Shown here piece by piece: positions 51,758-60,596 of a DNA stretch of 64,000 bases (its first letter is position 1; each line of letters starts with the position of its first letter). This stretch comes from Rouxiella chamberiensis (GTDB lineage: Bacteria > Pseudomonadota > Gammaproteobacteria > Enterobacterales > Enterobacteriaceae). The notes beneath the pieces are model-generated. The model saw nothing but the letters and a program-made list of their open reading frames with translations. It was not told the origin of the DNA and did no database searches. Made by a program: the position numbers and the translations under genes. The DNA lies in assembly GCF_026967475.1 (NCBI RefSeq), contig NZ_CP114058.1, forward strand, positions 930,001 to 994,000. Reading direction: 5' to 3'.

Positions 51758-51773
51758 TGGCACAGGCTTTGCA
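51758..51773 (+). promoter_or_regulatory. sigma-54 (RpoN) promoter of the nit operon
   Basis: TGGCACAGGCTTTGCA has TGGCAC at -24 and TTGCA at -12 with exact spacing (GG 51759-51760, GC 51771-51772). It differs from the consensus TGGCACg-N4-TTGCW at one base. Transcription should begin near 51784, giving a ~95-nt leader before nitB. Confidence 0.82.
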
Positions 51774-51791
51774 ATTTCTATCATGAGCCCG

Positions 51792-51823
51792 CTTCCCATG
51801 CACCTTGCAGGGTGCATGGGAAG
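51792..51823 (+). promoter_or_regulatory. 13-bp perfect hairpin in the nit leader
   Basis: CTTCCCATGCACC (51792-51804) pairs perfectly with GGTGCATGGGAAG (51811-51823) around the loop ttgcag. It begins ~8 nt after the predicted start and ends 55 nt before nitB. No T tract follows, so it is not an ordinary terminator. It may stabilise the mRNA 5' end, control translation, or be a DNA operator. Confidence 0.75.
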
Positions 51824-51878
51824 CCAGTGGGCAAGCCGATTGACCGATTGAGACCTTAATAGATAACGGGAGCCAACC

Positions 51879-52361
51879 ATGCCTAAAGTCACTATGCCGA
51901 CTCATAAAACCGGGGATTTTCTGGTCGATTACGAAGAAAAAGTGTTTGAAGACGTTAAAGCGGAACCTGGACAGAAAGCGCTCGTCACTTTTCATACCGT
52001 GGCCTTTGAGGGTTCGATAGGGTTCGTCAATATGTTGCAGGCCACACGATTGCAGCGCAAAGGCTTTGAAACCTCGATTCTGCTCTACGGACCCGGCGTC
52101 ACGCTCGGCGTTCAGCGCGGCTTCCCGACACTCGGCGACGAAGCCTTTCCGGGACATCAAAATTACAACAAACAACTGGCGAAATTTATGGCCGAAGGCG
52201 GCAAGGTCTATGCCTGTCGCTTTGCCCTGCAGGCCCTTTACGGGCACGGCGAACCGTCGCTGATTGAGGGCATTCGCGCCATCAATCCGCTCGACGTGCT
52301 GGACCTCAAGCTTATCCACACCCGTGAAGGTGCGGTGATCATCGATACCTGGACCATGTAA
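51879..52361 (+). CDS. nitB: Nit1C protein NitB (MSMEG_0572/Sll0783 family)
   Basis: This is a 160-residue protein of the nitrogen-starvation family named for MSMEG_0572 and Sll0783. It shows a DsrE-like layout ([69 protein letters not shown]). It is the first gene of the cluster; GGGAG precedes ATG 51879. Biochemical role unknown. It is always found next to the Nit1 nitrilase, so it presumably helps process or deliver its substrate. Confidence 0.88.
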   Translation: MPKVTMPTHKTGDFLVDYEEKVFEDVKAEPGQKALVTFHTVAFEGSIGFVNMLQATRLQRKGFETSILLYGPGVTLGVQRGFPTLGDEAFPGHQNYNKQLAKFMAEGGKVYACRFALQALYGHGEPSLIEGIRAINPLDVLDLKLIHTREGAVIIDTWTM

Positions 52362-52374
52362 GGGAGGGCGCGAG

Positions 52375-53397
52375 ATGACTCAACAACGCACGGTACGTGC
52401 TGCGGCAGTACAGATCGCGCCAGACCTTGACGAGGCCGGCAAGACGCTCGCCAGGGTTTTGGACGCCATCGACGAAGCGGCGGGCAGGGGAGCCGAGATT
52501 GTCGTCTTTCCGGAAACCTTTGTGCCTTACTACCCGTACTTTTCATTTATCACCCCCGCGATGACGGCGGGCGCAGCCCATTTGAAACTTTATGAGCAGG
52601 CCGTTCAGGTGCCAGGCCCCGTCACCTATGCCGTTTCCGAACGCGCGAGGCTTCGGGAAATCGTGGTGGTGCTGGGCGTCAATGAACGCGATCACGGCAC
52701 GCTCTACAACACACAGCTGGTATTTGATGCCAGCGGCAAGCTGGCGCTGAAACGGCGAAAAATCACGCCGACCTATCATGAGCGGATGATCTGGGGCCAA
52801 GGCGACGCCAGCGGATTGCAGGTGGTCGACACACGCGTGGGCCGCGTCGGCGCACTGGCCTGCTGGGAGCATTACAACCCGCTGGCGCGTTATGCCCTGA
52901 TGACGCAGCACGAAGAAATCCATTGCAGCCAGTTTCCCGGCTCGCTGGTCGGCCCTATTTTTGCCGAGCAGATGGACGTCACGATTCGCCATCACGCGCT
53001 GGAGTCGGGCTGCTTTGTCATCAATGCCACCGGCTGGCTCACCGAGGCGCAGATTGAACGGCTCACCGCCGACCCTGCATTGCAAAAGGGGCTACGGGGC
53101 GGTTGCAACACCGCCATCGTGTCGCCGGAAGGTCGCCATCTGGTGCCGCCGCTGACGGAAGGCGAGGGCATTCTGATTGCCGACATGGACATGAACCTCA
53201 TCACCAAACGCAAACGCATGATGGATTCCGTCGGACATTATGCGCGTCCGGAACTGCTTAGTTTACTCATCAACAATCAGCCTGCGCATTACAGCCGGAA
53301 CACCGGCAATCAGGCGGTCGACCCGATGTTCAATCAACACGCAGCAGGGGGTGAACATGACTACCCAGACTCTATCCAAACAGCGTCTGATTACTGA
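52375..53397 (+). CDS. nitC: Nit1C nitrilase
   Basis: This is a 340-residue nitrilase. The catalytic triad is visible: Glu47 in [13 protein letters not shown], Lys129 in [20 protein letters not shown] and nucleophile Cys163 in [15 protein letters not shown]. The family (Sll0784/MSMEG-type Nit1) turns nitriles into acids plus ammonia. In a Pseudomonas the cluster has been tied to growth on cyanide as nitrogen source (recalled, not checked). It starts 13 nt after nitB and overlaps nitD by 41 nt. The true substrate here is not known. Confidence 0.95.
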   Translation: MTQQRTVRAAAVQIAPDLDEAGKTLARVLDAIDEAAGRGAEIVVFPETFVPYYPYFSFITPAMTAGAAHLKLYEQAVQVPGPVTYAVSERARLREIVVVLGVNERDHGTLYNTQLVFDASGKLALKRRKITPTYHERMIWGQGDASGLQVVDTRVGRVGALACWEHYNPLARYALMTQHEEIHCSQFPGSLVGPIFAEQMDVTIRHHALESGCFVINATGWLTEAQIERLTADPALQKGLRGGCNTAIVSPEGRHLVPPLTEGEGILIADMDMNLITKRKRMMDSVGHYARPELLSLLINNQPAHYSRNTGNQAVDPMFNQHAAGGEHDYPDSIQTASDY

Positions 53398-54460
53398 GTT
53401 ACAGACGCAGGGCATTCGCGTACTCAACCCGCAGACGGACCATGTGTCGAGAAAAGGCGGCGCGGGACCCTCGGATCATCAGGCCATGATTATCGACGGC
53501 AGTACAGTCATGGTGCCGGTTTACAGCAATTCGGCGCAGTTCTCGCCTTTTAGCGTGCAGCATACGCCGGAGGGCATTGCGCGGCTGATGCGCGACAGTA
53601 TTCCGCTGCGAGATATCACCTTCGCCAGCAAGCCGCGATTCTACGAGCGCCACACGGCCGACGGGGTGCCGTACTCTTATATCGCCACGCTGCACAGCAC
53701 GGATGTCCTCGCTACCACGGTGCTGCAAACTTGCATTCGTTATGAAAACCGCCGCAAGGCGTGCAAGTTCTGCTCGATAGGTCAGTCGCTGGCCGCAGGG
53801 CGTACCGTGGCGCACAAGACGCCTGCGCAGTTGGCGGAGGTGGCGAAGGCCGCGGTCGAACTGGACGGCGTAAAACATATGGTCATGACCACCGGCACGC
53901 CGTCGGGCAGCGATCGCGGGGCCAGGGTGCTGTGTGAGAGCGCGCTGGCCATCAAGGCGGCGGTGGATATTCCGATTCAGGGGCAGTGCGAGCCGCCCGC
54001 CGATCCGGTGTGGTATCAGCGTATGAAAGACGCCGGTATCGACGCGCTCGGCATGCATCTCGAAGTGGTCACGGAAAGCGTGCGCGAACACATTATGCCG
54101 GGCAAGGCGCAGGTTACCGTCGAGCACTATATGGAAGCGTTTGCCGAGGCGGTCAAAGTGTTTGGCAAAGGGCAGGTCAGTACCTACATACTTGCCGGTC
54201 TGGGCGATACCCAGCAGGCGATTCTCGACGTGTGTCAGCGACTGGTCACTCTCGGCGTCTATCCGTTTGTGGTGCCCTTTGTGCCGATTCGCGGCACTCC
54301 GCTTGAAGATCACCCCGCGCCGGACGCCAATTTCATGGAGGGGATTCTGCGCCCGCTCGCCAACATGCTGCGCGACAACACGCTGCATTCCCGTGATATC
54401 AAGGCAGGCTGCGGCCGCTGCGGCGCCTGCTCTTCACTCGCCACCTATGAAAGCGAATAA
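53357..54460 (+). CDS. nitD: Nit1C radical SAM protein (MSMEG_0568 family)
   Basis: This is a 367-residue radical SAM enzyme with the unusual cluster motif C-x9-C-x2-C (Cys126, Cys136, Cys139 in [18 protein letters not shown]) in place of the common C-x3-C-x2-C. A second cysteine set, [10 protein letters not shown], closes the C-terminus and could hold another Fe-S cluster. This motif is the hallmark of the MSMEG_0568 family. I chose ATG 53357, with AGGGGGTG upstream, which overlaps the nitrilase 3' end; the open frame goes back to 53240. The reaction is unknown. Confidence 0.92.
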   Translation: MTTQTLSKQRLITELQTQGIRVLNPQTDHVSRKGGAGPSDHQAMIIDGSTVMVPVYSNSAQFSPFSVQHTPEGIARLMRDSIPLRDITFASKPRFYERHTADGVPYSYIATLHSTDVLATTVLQTCIRYENRRKACKFCSIGQSLAAGRTVAHKTPAQLAEVAKAAVELDGVKHMVMTTGTPSGSDRGARVLCESALAIKAAVDIPIQGQCEPPADPVWYQRMKDAGIDALGMHLEVVTESVREHIMPGKAQVTVEHYMEAFAEAVKVFGKGQVSTYILAGLGDTQQAILDVCQRLVTLGVYPFVVPFVPIRGTPLEDHPAPDANFMEGILRPLANMLRDNTLHSRDIKAGCGRCGACSSLATYESE

Positions 54461-54472
54461 GGGAGAATTGCG

Positions 54473-55096
54473 ATGACGAGCCAACCCCAATATTCCGATT
54501 ACACGGTGAAATGGGTCACGCTGCCGTGGGAGCGCGAACAGGCCTACGCGCTGCGACAAAGGGTGTTTTGTCAGGAGCAGGCGTTGTTTACGGGCGACGA
54601 TCTGGATGCCATTGACGACCACGCACAGCTTTTGGTGGTCGTCGGCAGTTACGGCGGCTGGCATGAGCAGGTGGTGGGCACGGTGCGCATCCATCAGGAT
54701 CAGCCCGGCGAATGGTGCGGCTCGCGTCTGGCGGTCGACCCTGCGTTTCGTCGTCAGGGCCAGCTTGGCGCGACATTGATACGCCTCGCCGTGTCCAGCG
54801 CCTGCGCTCTGGGTTGTCAGCGTTTTTATGCGCATGTGCAGCAGCAGAACGAGGGCCTGTTTCAACGTCTGCATTGGCACACGCTGGAACGGGAAATCCT
54901 GCGGAACCGGGCGCACGTCTTTATGCGTGCCGAGCTGGAACATTATCCGCCGTGTTTCGATCCCCAGAGCGGATTCGTGGTAAGGGGGCGACTACTCCGT
55001 TCGGTGGGCGAACTGGCTCCTGCCTGGCTGGATGCGCTTGACTATCATGGCGTGCCGTCGTCGCGCCCGCCGGAGGTGGCCCATGCTTGCGTGTGA
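54473..55096 (+). CDS. nitE: Nit1C GNAT acetyltransferase (MSMEG_0567/Sll0786 family)
   Basis: This is a 207-residue GNAT-fold protein. The acetyl-CoA motif A region is SRLAVDPAFRRQGQLGATLIRLAV, with FYAHVQQQNEGLFQRLHWH as motif B. An N-terminal RQRVFCQEQALF segment is typical of the family. It probably acylates an intermediate of the nitrile pathway; the substrate is unknown. The start lies 12 nt after nitD. The 3' end overlaps nitF by 14 nt. Confidence 0.9.
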   Translation: MTSQPQYSDYTVKWVTLPWEREQAYALRQRVFCQEQALFTGDDLDAIDDHAQLLVVVGSYGGWHEQVVGTVRIHQDQPGEWCGSRLAVDPAFRRQGQLGATLIRLAVSSACALGCQRFYAHVQQQNEGLFQRLHWHTLEREILRNRAHVFMRAELEHYPPCFDPQSGFVVRGRLLRSVGELAPAWLDALDYHGVPSSRPPEVAHACV

Positions 55097-56081
55097 AACC
55101 GGCATCGACTGGCGCGAACTTTTCGACACCGTGCGCGAATACAGCGGCATTGCGCAAAAGCGTGATATTCAGCTGATTCCGTCACAGCTCGGCAAAGCCT
55201 GTGCCCATGATTTTTATCCCAACGGCGACGACTGCGCCGTATTGCCCAACGGTGACAGCTACCACCTGCTGGCAATCGAAGGGTTTATCAACCGCTTTGT
55301 GGAAGAAGACCCGTGGTTTGCAGGCTGGTGCGGCGTGATGGTTAACGTCAGCGATATTGCGGCGATGGGCGGACGCCCGCTGGCCGTGGTCAATGCCCTG
55401 TGGAGCGCCGGAGAAGACAAGGCGGCGCAGATTCTGGCCGGTATGGCCGCCGCCTCCAGCGCCTTCGGCGTGCCCATCGTGGGCGGACACACCAATCTGC
55501 GCAGCCAGCAGACGCAGCTTGCGGTGTCTATCCTGGGTCAGGCGAAAGCGTTGCTGAGTGGCTTCGCCGCCAAACCCGGTCAGGCGATTGTCGCCGCCAT
55601 CGATCTTCGCGGGGCATGGCGCGCGCCTCATCTCAACTGGAATGCGGCGACCGCCGCCGACCCGGCACAGTTACGGCGTTTTATCGCGCTGTTGCCCGAA
55701 ATAGCCGAAAGCGGGCTGGCGGTCGCGGCGAAAGACATCAGTCAGGCAGGATTGCTCGGCACGCTGACCATGCTGCTGGAAAGCTCGCAGGTAGGGGCCG
55801 ACATAGCATTGACGGCGATTCCAAAGCCCGAAAATGAACGCTGGCAGGACTGGCTGTGCGCTTTTCCGAGTTTTGGCTATCTGCTGACCACGGAATTCGA
55901 AAACGTTGACGCGCTGCTGGCGCGCTTTCACTCCTGCGGCATCGCCGCCGCGCGCATCGGCGAGGTAACCGACACGCGGCGGCTCAATGTCACGGCCGAC
56001 CATCGGCAATACTGTTTCTGGGATCTTGCCCATTCGGCCCTGACCGGCTTCGGGCGGCCCGATCGGAGTAATCATCTTTAA
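55083..56081 (+). CDS. nitF: Nit1C AIR-synthase-related protein (Sll0787 family)
   Basis: This is a 332-residue PurM/SelD-like ATP-binding protein: GDDCAVLPNG (phosphate-binding), MVNVSDIAAMGGRPLAVVNAL (metal/ATP motif) and IVGGHTN in the first half, with AKDISQAGLLGTLTMLLESS in the C-terminal AIRS domain. The family should activate a carbonyl or amide oxygen by ATP-dependent phosphorylation, as PurM and ThiL do. ATG 55083 with GGAGGTGG upstream is preferred to the open frame from 55032. It overlaps nitE. Confidence 0.9.
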   Translation: MLACETGIDWRELFDTVREYSGIAQKRDIQLIPSQLGKACAHDFYPNGDDCAVLPNGDSYHLLAIEGFINRFVEEDPWFAGWCGVMVNVSDIAAMGGRPLAVVNALWSAGEDKAAQILAGMAAASSAFGVPIVGGHTNLRSQQTQLAVSILGQAKALLSGFAAKPGQAIVAAIDLRGAWRAPHLNWNAATAADPAQLRRFIALLPEIAESGLAVAAKDISQAGLLGTLTMLLESSQVGADIALTAIPKPENERWQDWLCAFPSFGYLLTTEFENVDALLARFHSCGIAAARIGEVTDTRRLNVTADHRQYCFWDLAHSALTGFGRPDRSNHL

Positions 56082-56097
56082 TCTCAGGAGGCATATC

Positions 56098-56406
56098 ATG
56101 CCCGCAATGCATTTTCACGTGTGCTGGCCCGACGGTGAGTCCGAGGTCTGCTATTCTCCCTCGACGGTCATCAGCCAGCATCTCGCCGCCGGAGAAACCT
56201 ACCGTCTGGCGGAGTTTGTCCGCCGCTGCACTGCGGCGCTGAACGAAGCCAGCCTGCGCGTCGAACAAAAATACGGTTTTGCCTGCTCCAGCGCCAACGA
56301 CCAGCTGGCGCGAATCCAGAACAGGGCGCGGCATTTTCAACACGACGAACAGGCGCAGGTCAGTGTAGCGGCGATTGAGCCGGTCGGCGCGGGGCTGCCA
56401 TTATGA
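56098..56406 (+). CDS. nitG: Nit1C small protein (MSMEG_0570 family)
   Basis: This is a 102-residue protein of the MSMEG_0570 nitrogen-starvation-response family: MHFHVCWPDGESEVCYSPST, then AGETYRLAEFVRR and SANDQLARI. It has no known catalytic motif and is probably a small accessory or carrier protein. AGGAGG precedes ATG 56098. Its stop overlaps the nitH start (ATGA, 56403-56406). Confidence 0.88.
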   Translation: MPAMHFHVCWPDGESEVCYSPSTVISQHLAAGETYRLAEFVRRCTAALNEASLRVEQKYGFACSSANDQLARIQNRARHFQHDEQAQVSVAAIEPVGAGLPL

Positions 56407-57749
56407 ACACGCATTCACATCTTGCAGGCGAGGCAAAACCGCAGCATGTTCACACCCTGATTATCGGCGGCGGGCAGGCGGGACTGTCGATGAGCTACGT
56501 CCTCAAGCAGCAGGGCGTCGAACATTTGATCCTCGAACGTCATCGACTGGGCTGGGCATGGCGTGAACAGCGCTGGGACAGCTTTTGTCTGGTCACGCCC
56601 AACTGGCAATGTCGTTTGCCGGGATTTGGTTATACGGACAGTGAAAGTTTCGCCGGAAAAGATCCCGAAGGCTTTATGGTCAAGGAGGAAATAGTCGACT
56701 ACCTCGAACGCTACGCCGCGCATTTCTCGCCGCCTCTGCGTGAGGGCGTCGAGGTGACGGGCGTCGATTACTGCCGCGCTGATCAGGCGGGGCGATTTTG
56801 CGTGAGCACGCGTCAGGGCGAATTTACCGCCGAACAGGTGGTGGTCGCAGTCGGAAATTATCACCGCGAGCGTTTTCCGCCTTTGTCGGCCCAGTTGCCG
56901 CCGCGCATTCATCAACTGCACTCCGCGCAATACCGCAACGCCGGGAGTCTGCCCGAGGGCGACGTGCTGGTGGTCGGTTCGGCGCAGTCCGGGGCGCAAA
57001 TTGCCGAAGATTTGCATCTGTCCGGGCGCAAAGTGCATCTCTGCGTCGGCAACGCGCCGCGCGTGGCCCGCTTTTATCGCGGGCGTGACGTGGTGGCCTG
57101 GCTCGACGACATGGGACATTACCAGCTTAATGTCGATAACCATCCGCTTGGGGAAGAAGCCCGTCAGAAGACCAACCACTACGTCACCGGTCGCGACGGT
57201 GGCAGAGATATCGACCTGCGCGCCTTTGCCCTTGAAGGAATGCAGCTGCATGGTCGTTTACAGAGCTATCAGCCGCAAACCACCGGCGACGGCTATCTGC
57301 AACTGGATGGCGAGCTTGAAAAGTATTTAAACGCCGCCGATGCGACCGCCGAAAAAATCAAGGACAGTATCGATGTCTGGATAGCGGAACAGGGTATCGA
57401 CGCGCCCGAAGAATCCCGTTATGTGCCTGTCTGGCGGCCGCCTATCACCGACAACCGGCTCTCTCTCGACAACATTGCCGTCATTATCTGGGCTGTGGGC
57501 TTTCACACCGATTTCAGCTGGATAAACCTCCCCGCCTTTAATGCGCGCGGATATCCCATGCATCGCCGTGGCGTTTCTTGCGTCGAGGGCCTGTATTTTC
57601 TCGGCTTGCCGTGGCTCTGGACCTGGGGATCGGGCCGTTTTGAGGGCGTGGGTCACGATGCTGTTCATCTCGGCGAACAGATGGCGGCAAGGTCTGTGAA
57701 AGAGGGGAAGCAAGAGGCGCTGGACAGTGAAATAAATGCGTTTCGTTAA
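56403..57749 (+). CDS. nitH: Nit1C flavin-dependent oxidoreductase (MSMEG_0569 family)
   Basis: This is a 448-residue flavoprotein with two Rossmann motifs: LIIGGGQAGLSMSYVL (FAD, residues ~19-34) and VLVVGSAQSGAQIAEDL (NAD(P)H, ~190). It resembles class B flavin monooxygenases (CzcO-like) and belongs to the MSMEG_0569 family confined to nitrilase clusters. It is the last gene of the operon, coupled to nitG by ATGA. It may oxidise the intermediate that becomes the nitrile or acid; the reaction is undefined. Confidence 0.9.
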   Translation: MNTHSHLAGEAKPQHVHTLIIGGGQAGLSMSYVLKQQGVEHLILERHRLGWAWREQRWDSFCLVTPNWQCRLPGFGYTDSESFAGKDPEGFMVKEEIVDYLERYAAHFSPPLREGVEVTGVDYCRADQAGRFCVSTRQGEFTAEQVVVAVGNYHRERFPPLSAQLPPRIHQLHSAQYRNAGSLPEGDVLVVGSAQSGAQIAEDLHLSGRKVHLCVGNAPRVARFYRGRDVVAWLDDMGHYQLNVDNHPLGEEARQKTNHYVTGRDGGRDIDLRAFALEGMQLHGRLQSYQPQTTGDGYLQLDGELEKYLNAADATAEKIKDSIDVWIAEQGIDAPEESRYVPVWRPPITDNRLSLDNIAVIIWAVGFHTDFSWINLPAFNARGYPMHRRGVSCVEGLYFLGLPWLWTWGSGRFEGVGHDAVHLGEQMAARSVKEGKQEALDSEINAFR

Positions 57750-57796
57750 CCGGCACTGGCGAACATTACGACGTCGCCAATGCCGTCAATGAGGCG

Positions 57797-58593
57797 TTAG
57801 CCGTTGTCGCGGAAGCTCGCGTACAGGCTCATGCCGCCGTCAATAAACAGCGTAGTGCCGTGAATGTAGTCGGACAGGTCGCTCGCCAGCCAAACCACCG
57901 CGTTGGCGACGTCTTCCGGTTCGCCGATGCGGCCATAGGGAATCAGTTCCAGCATCTTTTTGCCCGCGTCGTCGTCACGGCTTTTGGCATTGATAGCCGT
58001 GGCGATGGCACCGGGTGCCACGGCGTTGACGCGAATCCTTTCTTCACCCACCTCCTGGGCGATGCTGCGCATCAATAAATCCACGCCGCCTTTGGAAGCG
58101 GCATAGTTCACATGCCCGGCCCAGGGAATCACCTGATGCACCGAGCTCATGTGGATGATTTTACCGCTAGCCCGGCTCACCGACCGCGATTGCTGCTGAC
58201 GAAACTGCTTCAACGCGCCACGCGCGCAGAGAAACTGCCCGGTGAGATTGACTTCCAGCACCTTGTTCCAGTCCGCCAGCGTCATCTCGCCAATCGGCGC
58301 ATCCTTCTGCATGCCGGAGTTGGCGACCAGAATATCCAGCGCACCAAAGCTGTCGACAGCGGTGGCAATCAGCCGCTCGACGTCTTCCTCTTTGGACACA
58401 TCAGCCCCGACGGCAACGGCCTTGCCGCCTCGGGCGCGAATTTTTCGGCCAGCGCTTCGGCCGGTTCGGCGTGACTGTTGTAATTGATAACGACGCAGGC
58501 ACCGGCCGCGGCCAGCGCGTCGGCACAGGCATAACCGAGGCCCGAACTGGCCCCGGTGACTAAAGCAACCTGGTTTTCCAAAGACAAATTCAT
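57797..58593 (-). pseudogene. SDR-family oxidoreductase (glucose-dehydrogenase-like), frame break
   Basis: The product is a short-chain dehydrogenase of ~265 residues. The frame from ATG 58593 has the cofactor motif VTGASSGLGYACADAL and reaches EALAEK. A base is then missing in the A5 run (plus-strand T5, 58441-58445), after which the next frame reads IRARGGKAVAVGADVSKEEDVERL, VANSGMQ and NVTGQF-like NLTGQFLCARGAL. The active-site Ser and Tyr-x3-Lys follow in MSSVHQVIPWAGHVNYAASKGG. Restoring one A gives an intact classical SDR. It resembles glucose 1-dehydrogenases, but the substrate is unknown. It is convergent with nitH (47-nt gap). Confidence 0.85.
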
Positions 58594-58707
58594 GCAAGAT
58601 CCTCAAGTGAGTTATTTTTATTCACAGGATCAAGTATGGAACCCTTTGCCCGTTTTGAAAGGCACGCCGTCAGAAATTGATGAGCGGCCTCTTATATTAC
58701 GACGTGG

Positions 58708-59454
58708 TTAAATCTGCGAAGCGCCGCCATCGGCAAAGATTTCTGTTCCGTTGATATAGGCGGCGGCGTCACTGGCCAGAAACGCTACGGCGTTGGCAAT
58801 TTCAGCAGTGCTGCCAATTCGGCCGATAGGGCTTCGATCGCTTAACGCCTGAATCACCTCATCGACATTGCCTGGCAGAAATTCGCGCAGTGACGTTGTA
58901 TCTACCGGCCCCGGACTAAGAATGTTGATGCGAATGCCGGAACCCTTGATATCGACAATCCAGCTGCGAACCATCGCGCGCAGCGCGGCTTTGGTCGCGC
59001 CATAAACGCTCATTCCCGCTCCCGGATTTATCGAGGCGGTCGAGCCGGTAATCACGATGCTGCTTCCTGCCTTCATCAGCGGCAGGGCTTTCTGCACGGT
59101 GAACGTAATGCCACGGACATTGGTGGTAAATTGGCGGTCGTACTTTTCGACAGTAATCTGTCCCAGAGGTTGAATATCGCCGACGCCCGCGTTGGCAATC
59201 AGCACGTCAAGGCGGCCAAAATCGGCCTGAATATGCGCGAACAGCGTGTCGAGCTCTTCAAGGTTGGCGACATCGAGCGGGTAGGCCTTGGCCTCTGCGC
59301 CGAGCGACGCCAATGCCGTTTCAAGCTTTTGCGGATTTCGACCGGTAATGATGACTTTTGCGCCAAGTGCGGAAAGCGTCTGGGCAATGCCAAGCCCGAT
59401 ACCTGAAGAGCCGCCGGTGACGAGGGCGATTTTGTTGTCAAATGAGAGAGTCAT
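58708..59454 (-). CDS. SDR-family oxidoreductase
   Basis: This is a 248-residue classical SDR: VTGGSSGIGLGIAQTL (cofactor), NAG in LIANAGVGD, Ser in VITGSTASINPG and the catalytic pair in VYGATKAALRAM. It ends INGTEIFADGGASQI. It is divergent from a TetR gene whose operator-like palindrome lies 35 bp upstream of this start, the common TetR-SDR pairing. It is probably repressed until an inducer binds the regulator. Substrate unknown. Confidence 0.9.
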   Translation of the reverse strand: MTLSFDNKIALVTGGSSGIGLGIAQTLSALGAKVIITGRNPQKLETALASLGAEAKAYPLDVANLEELDTLFAHIQADFGRLDVLIANAGVGDIQPLGQITVEKYDRQFTTNVRGITFTVQKALPLMKAGSSIVITGSTASINPGAGMSVYGATKAALRAMVRSWIVDIKGSGIRINILSPGPVDTTSLREFLPGNVDEVIQALSDRSPIGRIGSTAEIANAVAFLASDAAAYINGTEIFADGGASQI

Positions 59455-59487
59455 AACGATATTTCCTTGAGACAGTGAATGAATTTA

Positions 59488-59614
59488 TATAGTGATCACT
59501 ACATGAATAAGCCGCTGTAAGCAAGGGAGTGAAGGTGGTTATTTTAAAAGAAACGGTTTATCAACAGGTTAAATTTATCAATTGATGCCATTCTTTTTAG
59601 CGACTACTATATGA
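59488..59614. promoter_or_regulatory. paired TetR operator candidates
   Basis: A perfect 12-bp palindrome, TAGTGATCACTA (59490-59501), lies within a 19-bp unit (59488-59506). A second unit at 59596-59614 matches it at 14 of 19 positions (TTTAGCGACTACTATATGA). One copy faces the SDR gene and the other the tetR gene, as expected for a divergent autoregulated pair. Confidence 0.62.
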
Positions 59615-59635
59615 GGATTGCAAAGGAGAAAATGT

Positions 59636-60247
59636 ATGAGTGACAAGAGCCGTCTTCGCCGTCCGCCGTTTGACCGCGAGGCGGGTGTCGCGATTGCCCA
59701 ATCGCTGTTCCATCAACGCGGTTATGACGCTGTAAGCATTGCCGATTTGACGCAGGCGCTGGACATCAAACCGCCGAGCTTTTACGCCGCCTATGAGAGC
59801 AAGGCGAAACTGTTTGAACGTACCTTGCAGCGGTATTCGCTGGAAAACAGGTTGCCGCTGGACAAGATTCTGTCGCCCGACAAGTCGGTGGCGGAGTCGA
59901 TAGAAAGTTTGCTGGTGGCTGCGGCTCGTCAATATGGTCGTCACGCGCAGCAGCGTGGCTGCATGGTGATGGAAGGGATGCGGGCGGATGACAGCGTGGC
60001 GCGGCAAATTGCCTGTGATATGGCACAACCCGGCAATAAAATGATCCTCGCGTGGCTGAAATCGGTGTATCCCGAGGCGGCGGAAAGCCTTGCCGATTTC
60101 ATCATGATTACGCTACGCGGTTTATCCTCGGCGGCGCATCTGGGCATGTCGCAGCGCCGACTGATTCAGGCTGCCAGAATGTCGGCCGGCGCGGCGGGCA
60201 TTGCGCTGGCCGAAAAGGCCGAACAGCCAGAAAATATCGAACAATAA
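59636..60247 (+). CDS. TetR/AcrR-family regulator
   Basis: This is a 203-residue TetR protein. The N-terminal HTH (~15-60) contains QSLFHQRGYDAVSIADLTQALDIKPPSFYAAY and SKAKLFERTLQRY, and the C-terminal ligand domain is variable. ATG 59636 with AAAGGAGA upstream; a TTG at 59618 would add six residues. It is divergent from the SDR at 58708-59454, with operator-like repeats in the 181-bp gap. Ligand unknown. Confidence 0.9.
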   Translation: MSDKSRLRRPPFDREAGVAIAQSLFHQRGYDAVSIADLTQALDIKPPSFYAAYESKAKLFERTLQRYSLENRLPLDKILSPDKSVAESIESLLVAAARQYGRHAQQRGCMVMEGMRADDSVARQIACDMAQPGNKMILAWLKSVYPEAAESLADFIMITLRGLSSAAHLGMSQRRLIQAARMSAGAAGIALAEKAEQPENIEQ

Positions 60248-60348
60248 ACTGTGCCCGGTCGGAGGTTATTCGCGGCCGGTCACTTGTTAAGGCGCGCGAT
60301 GCTGCGCTACATCGCGTTCCGCTCGCTTTACTCTCTCTTCTTGATAGA

Positions 60349-60375
60349 AACTCCCATGCTTCATGGGAGTTCTTT
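60349..60375. terminator. 10-bp hairpin downstream of tetR
   Basis: AACTCCCATG (60349-60358) pairs perfectly with CATGGGAGTT (60362-60371) around a 3-nt loop, followed by a weak T tract (ctttg). It could end the tetR transcript. Confidence 0.45.
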
Positions 60376-60437
60376 GAAACCTGCCTGACGCAATCTTGTT
60401 GTAGATCTTCATTCCCTCTCCCTCAAAACCCCCAAAT

Positions 60438-60562
60438 TGTTAAAATAGTAACATTTATCACGATTAGCTGAATCGCCCGTTAAAGCGCAGCAAACGGAAT
60501 GTTGAGAGTGAGATGAATGTCACGTAATTAACATTGCTTGCTTGGTATTGTTATTTTAACAA
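60438..60562 (+). promoter_or_regulatory. deoKPX control region: DeoR-type operators and CRP-like site
   Basis: TGTTAAAATAGTAACA (60438-60453) has the TGTTA-N6-TAACA form of the 16-bp DeoR-family operator. A second inverted repeat, TTGTTA-ttt-TAACAA, lies at 60548-60562, 110 bp downstream and just before deoK. Between them TGAGA-N6-TCACG (60509-60524) matches 8 of 10 core positions of a CRP site. This suggests repression by a DeoR/DeoQ-like protein and catabolite activation. Confidence 0.6.
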
Positions 60563-60596
60563 CATTTCTAACAAGGCTTTTTTACAGGGGAAAGTG

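Noticed and set aside
51799..51816. TGCACC-N6-GGTGCA as the main NtrC site
   Set aside because: The spacer is one base too long and the site lies downstream of the start. The upstream dyad at 51621 has correct spacing.
51792..51823. nit leader hairpin as a rho-independent terminator
   Set aside because: No T tract follows, and it lies directly after the sigma-54 promoter.
60349..60371. Small hairpin after tetR as the end of a mobile element
   Set aside because: There is no matching copy, transposase or target duplication nearby.
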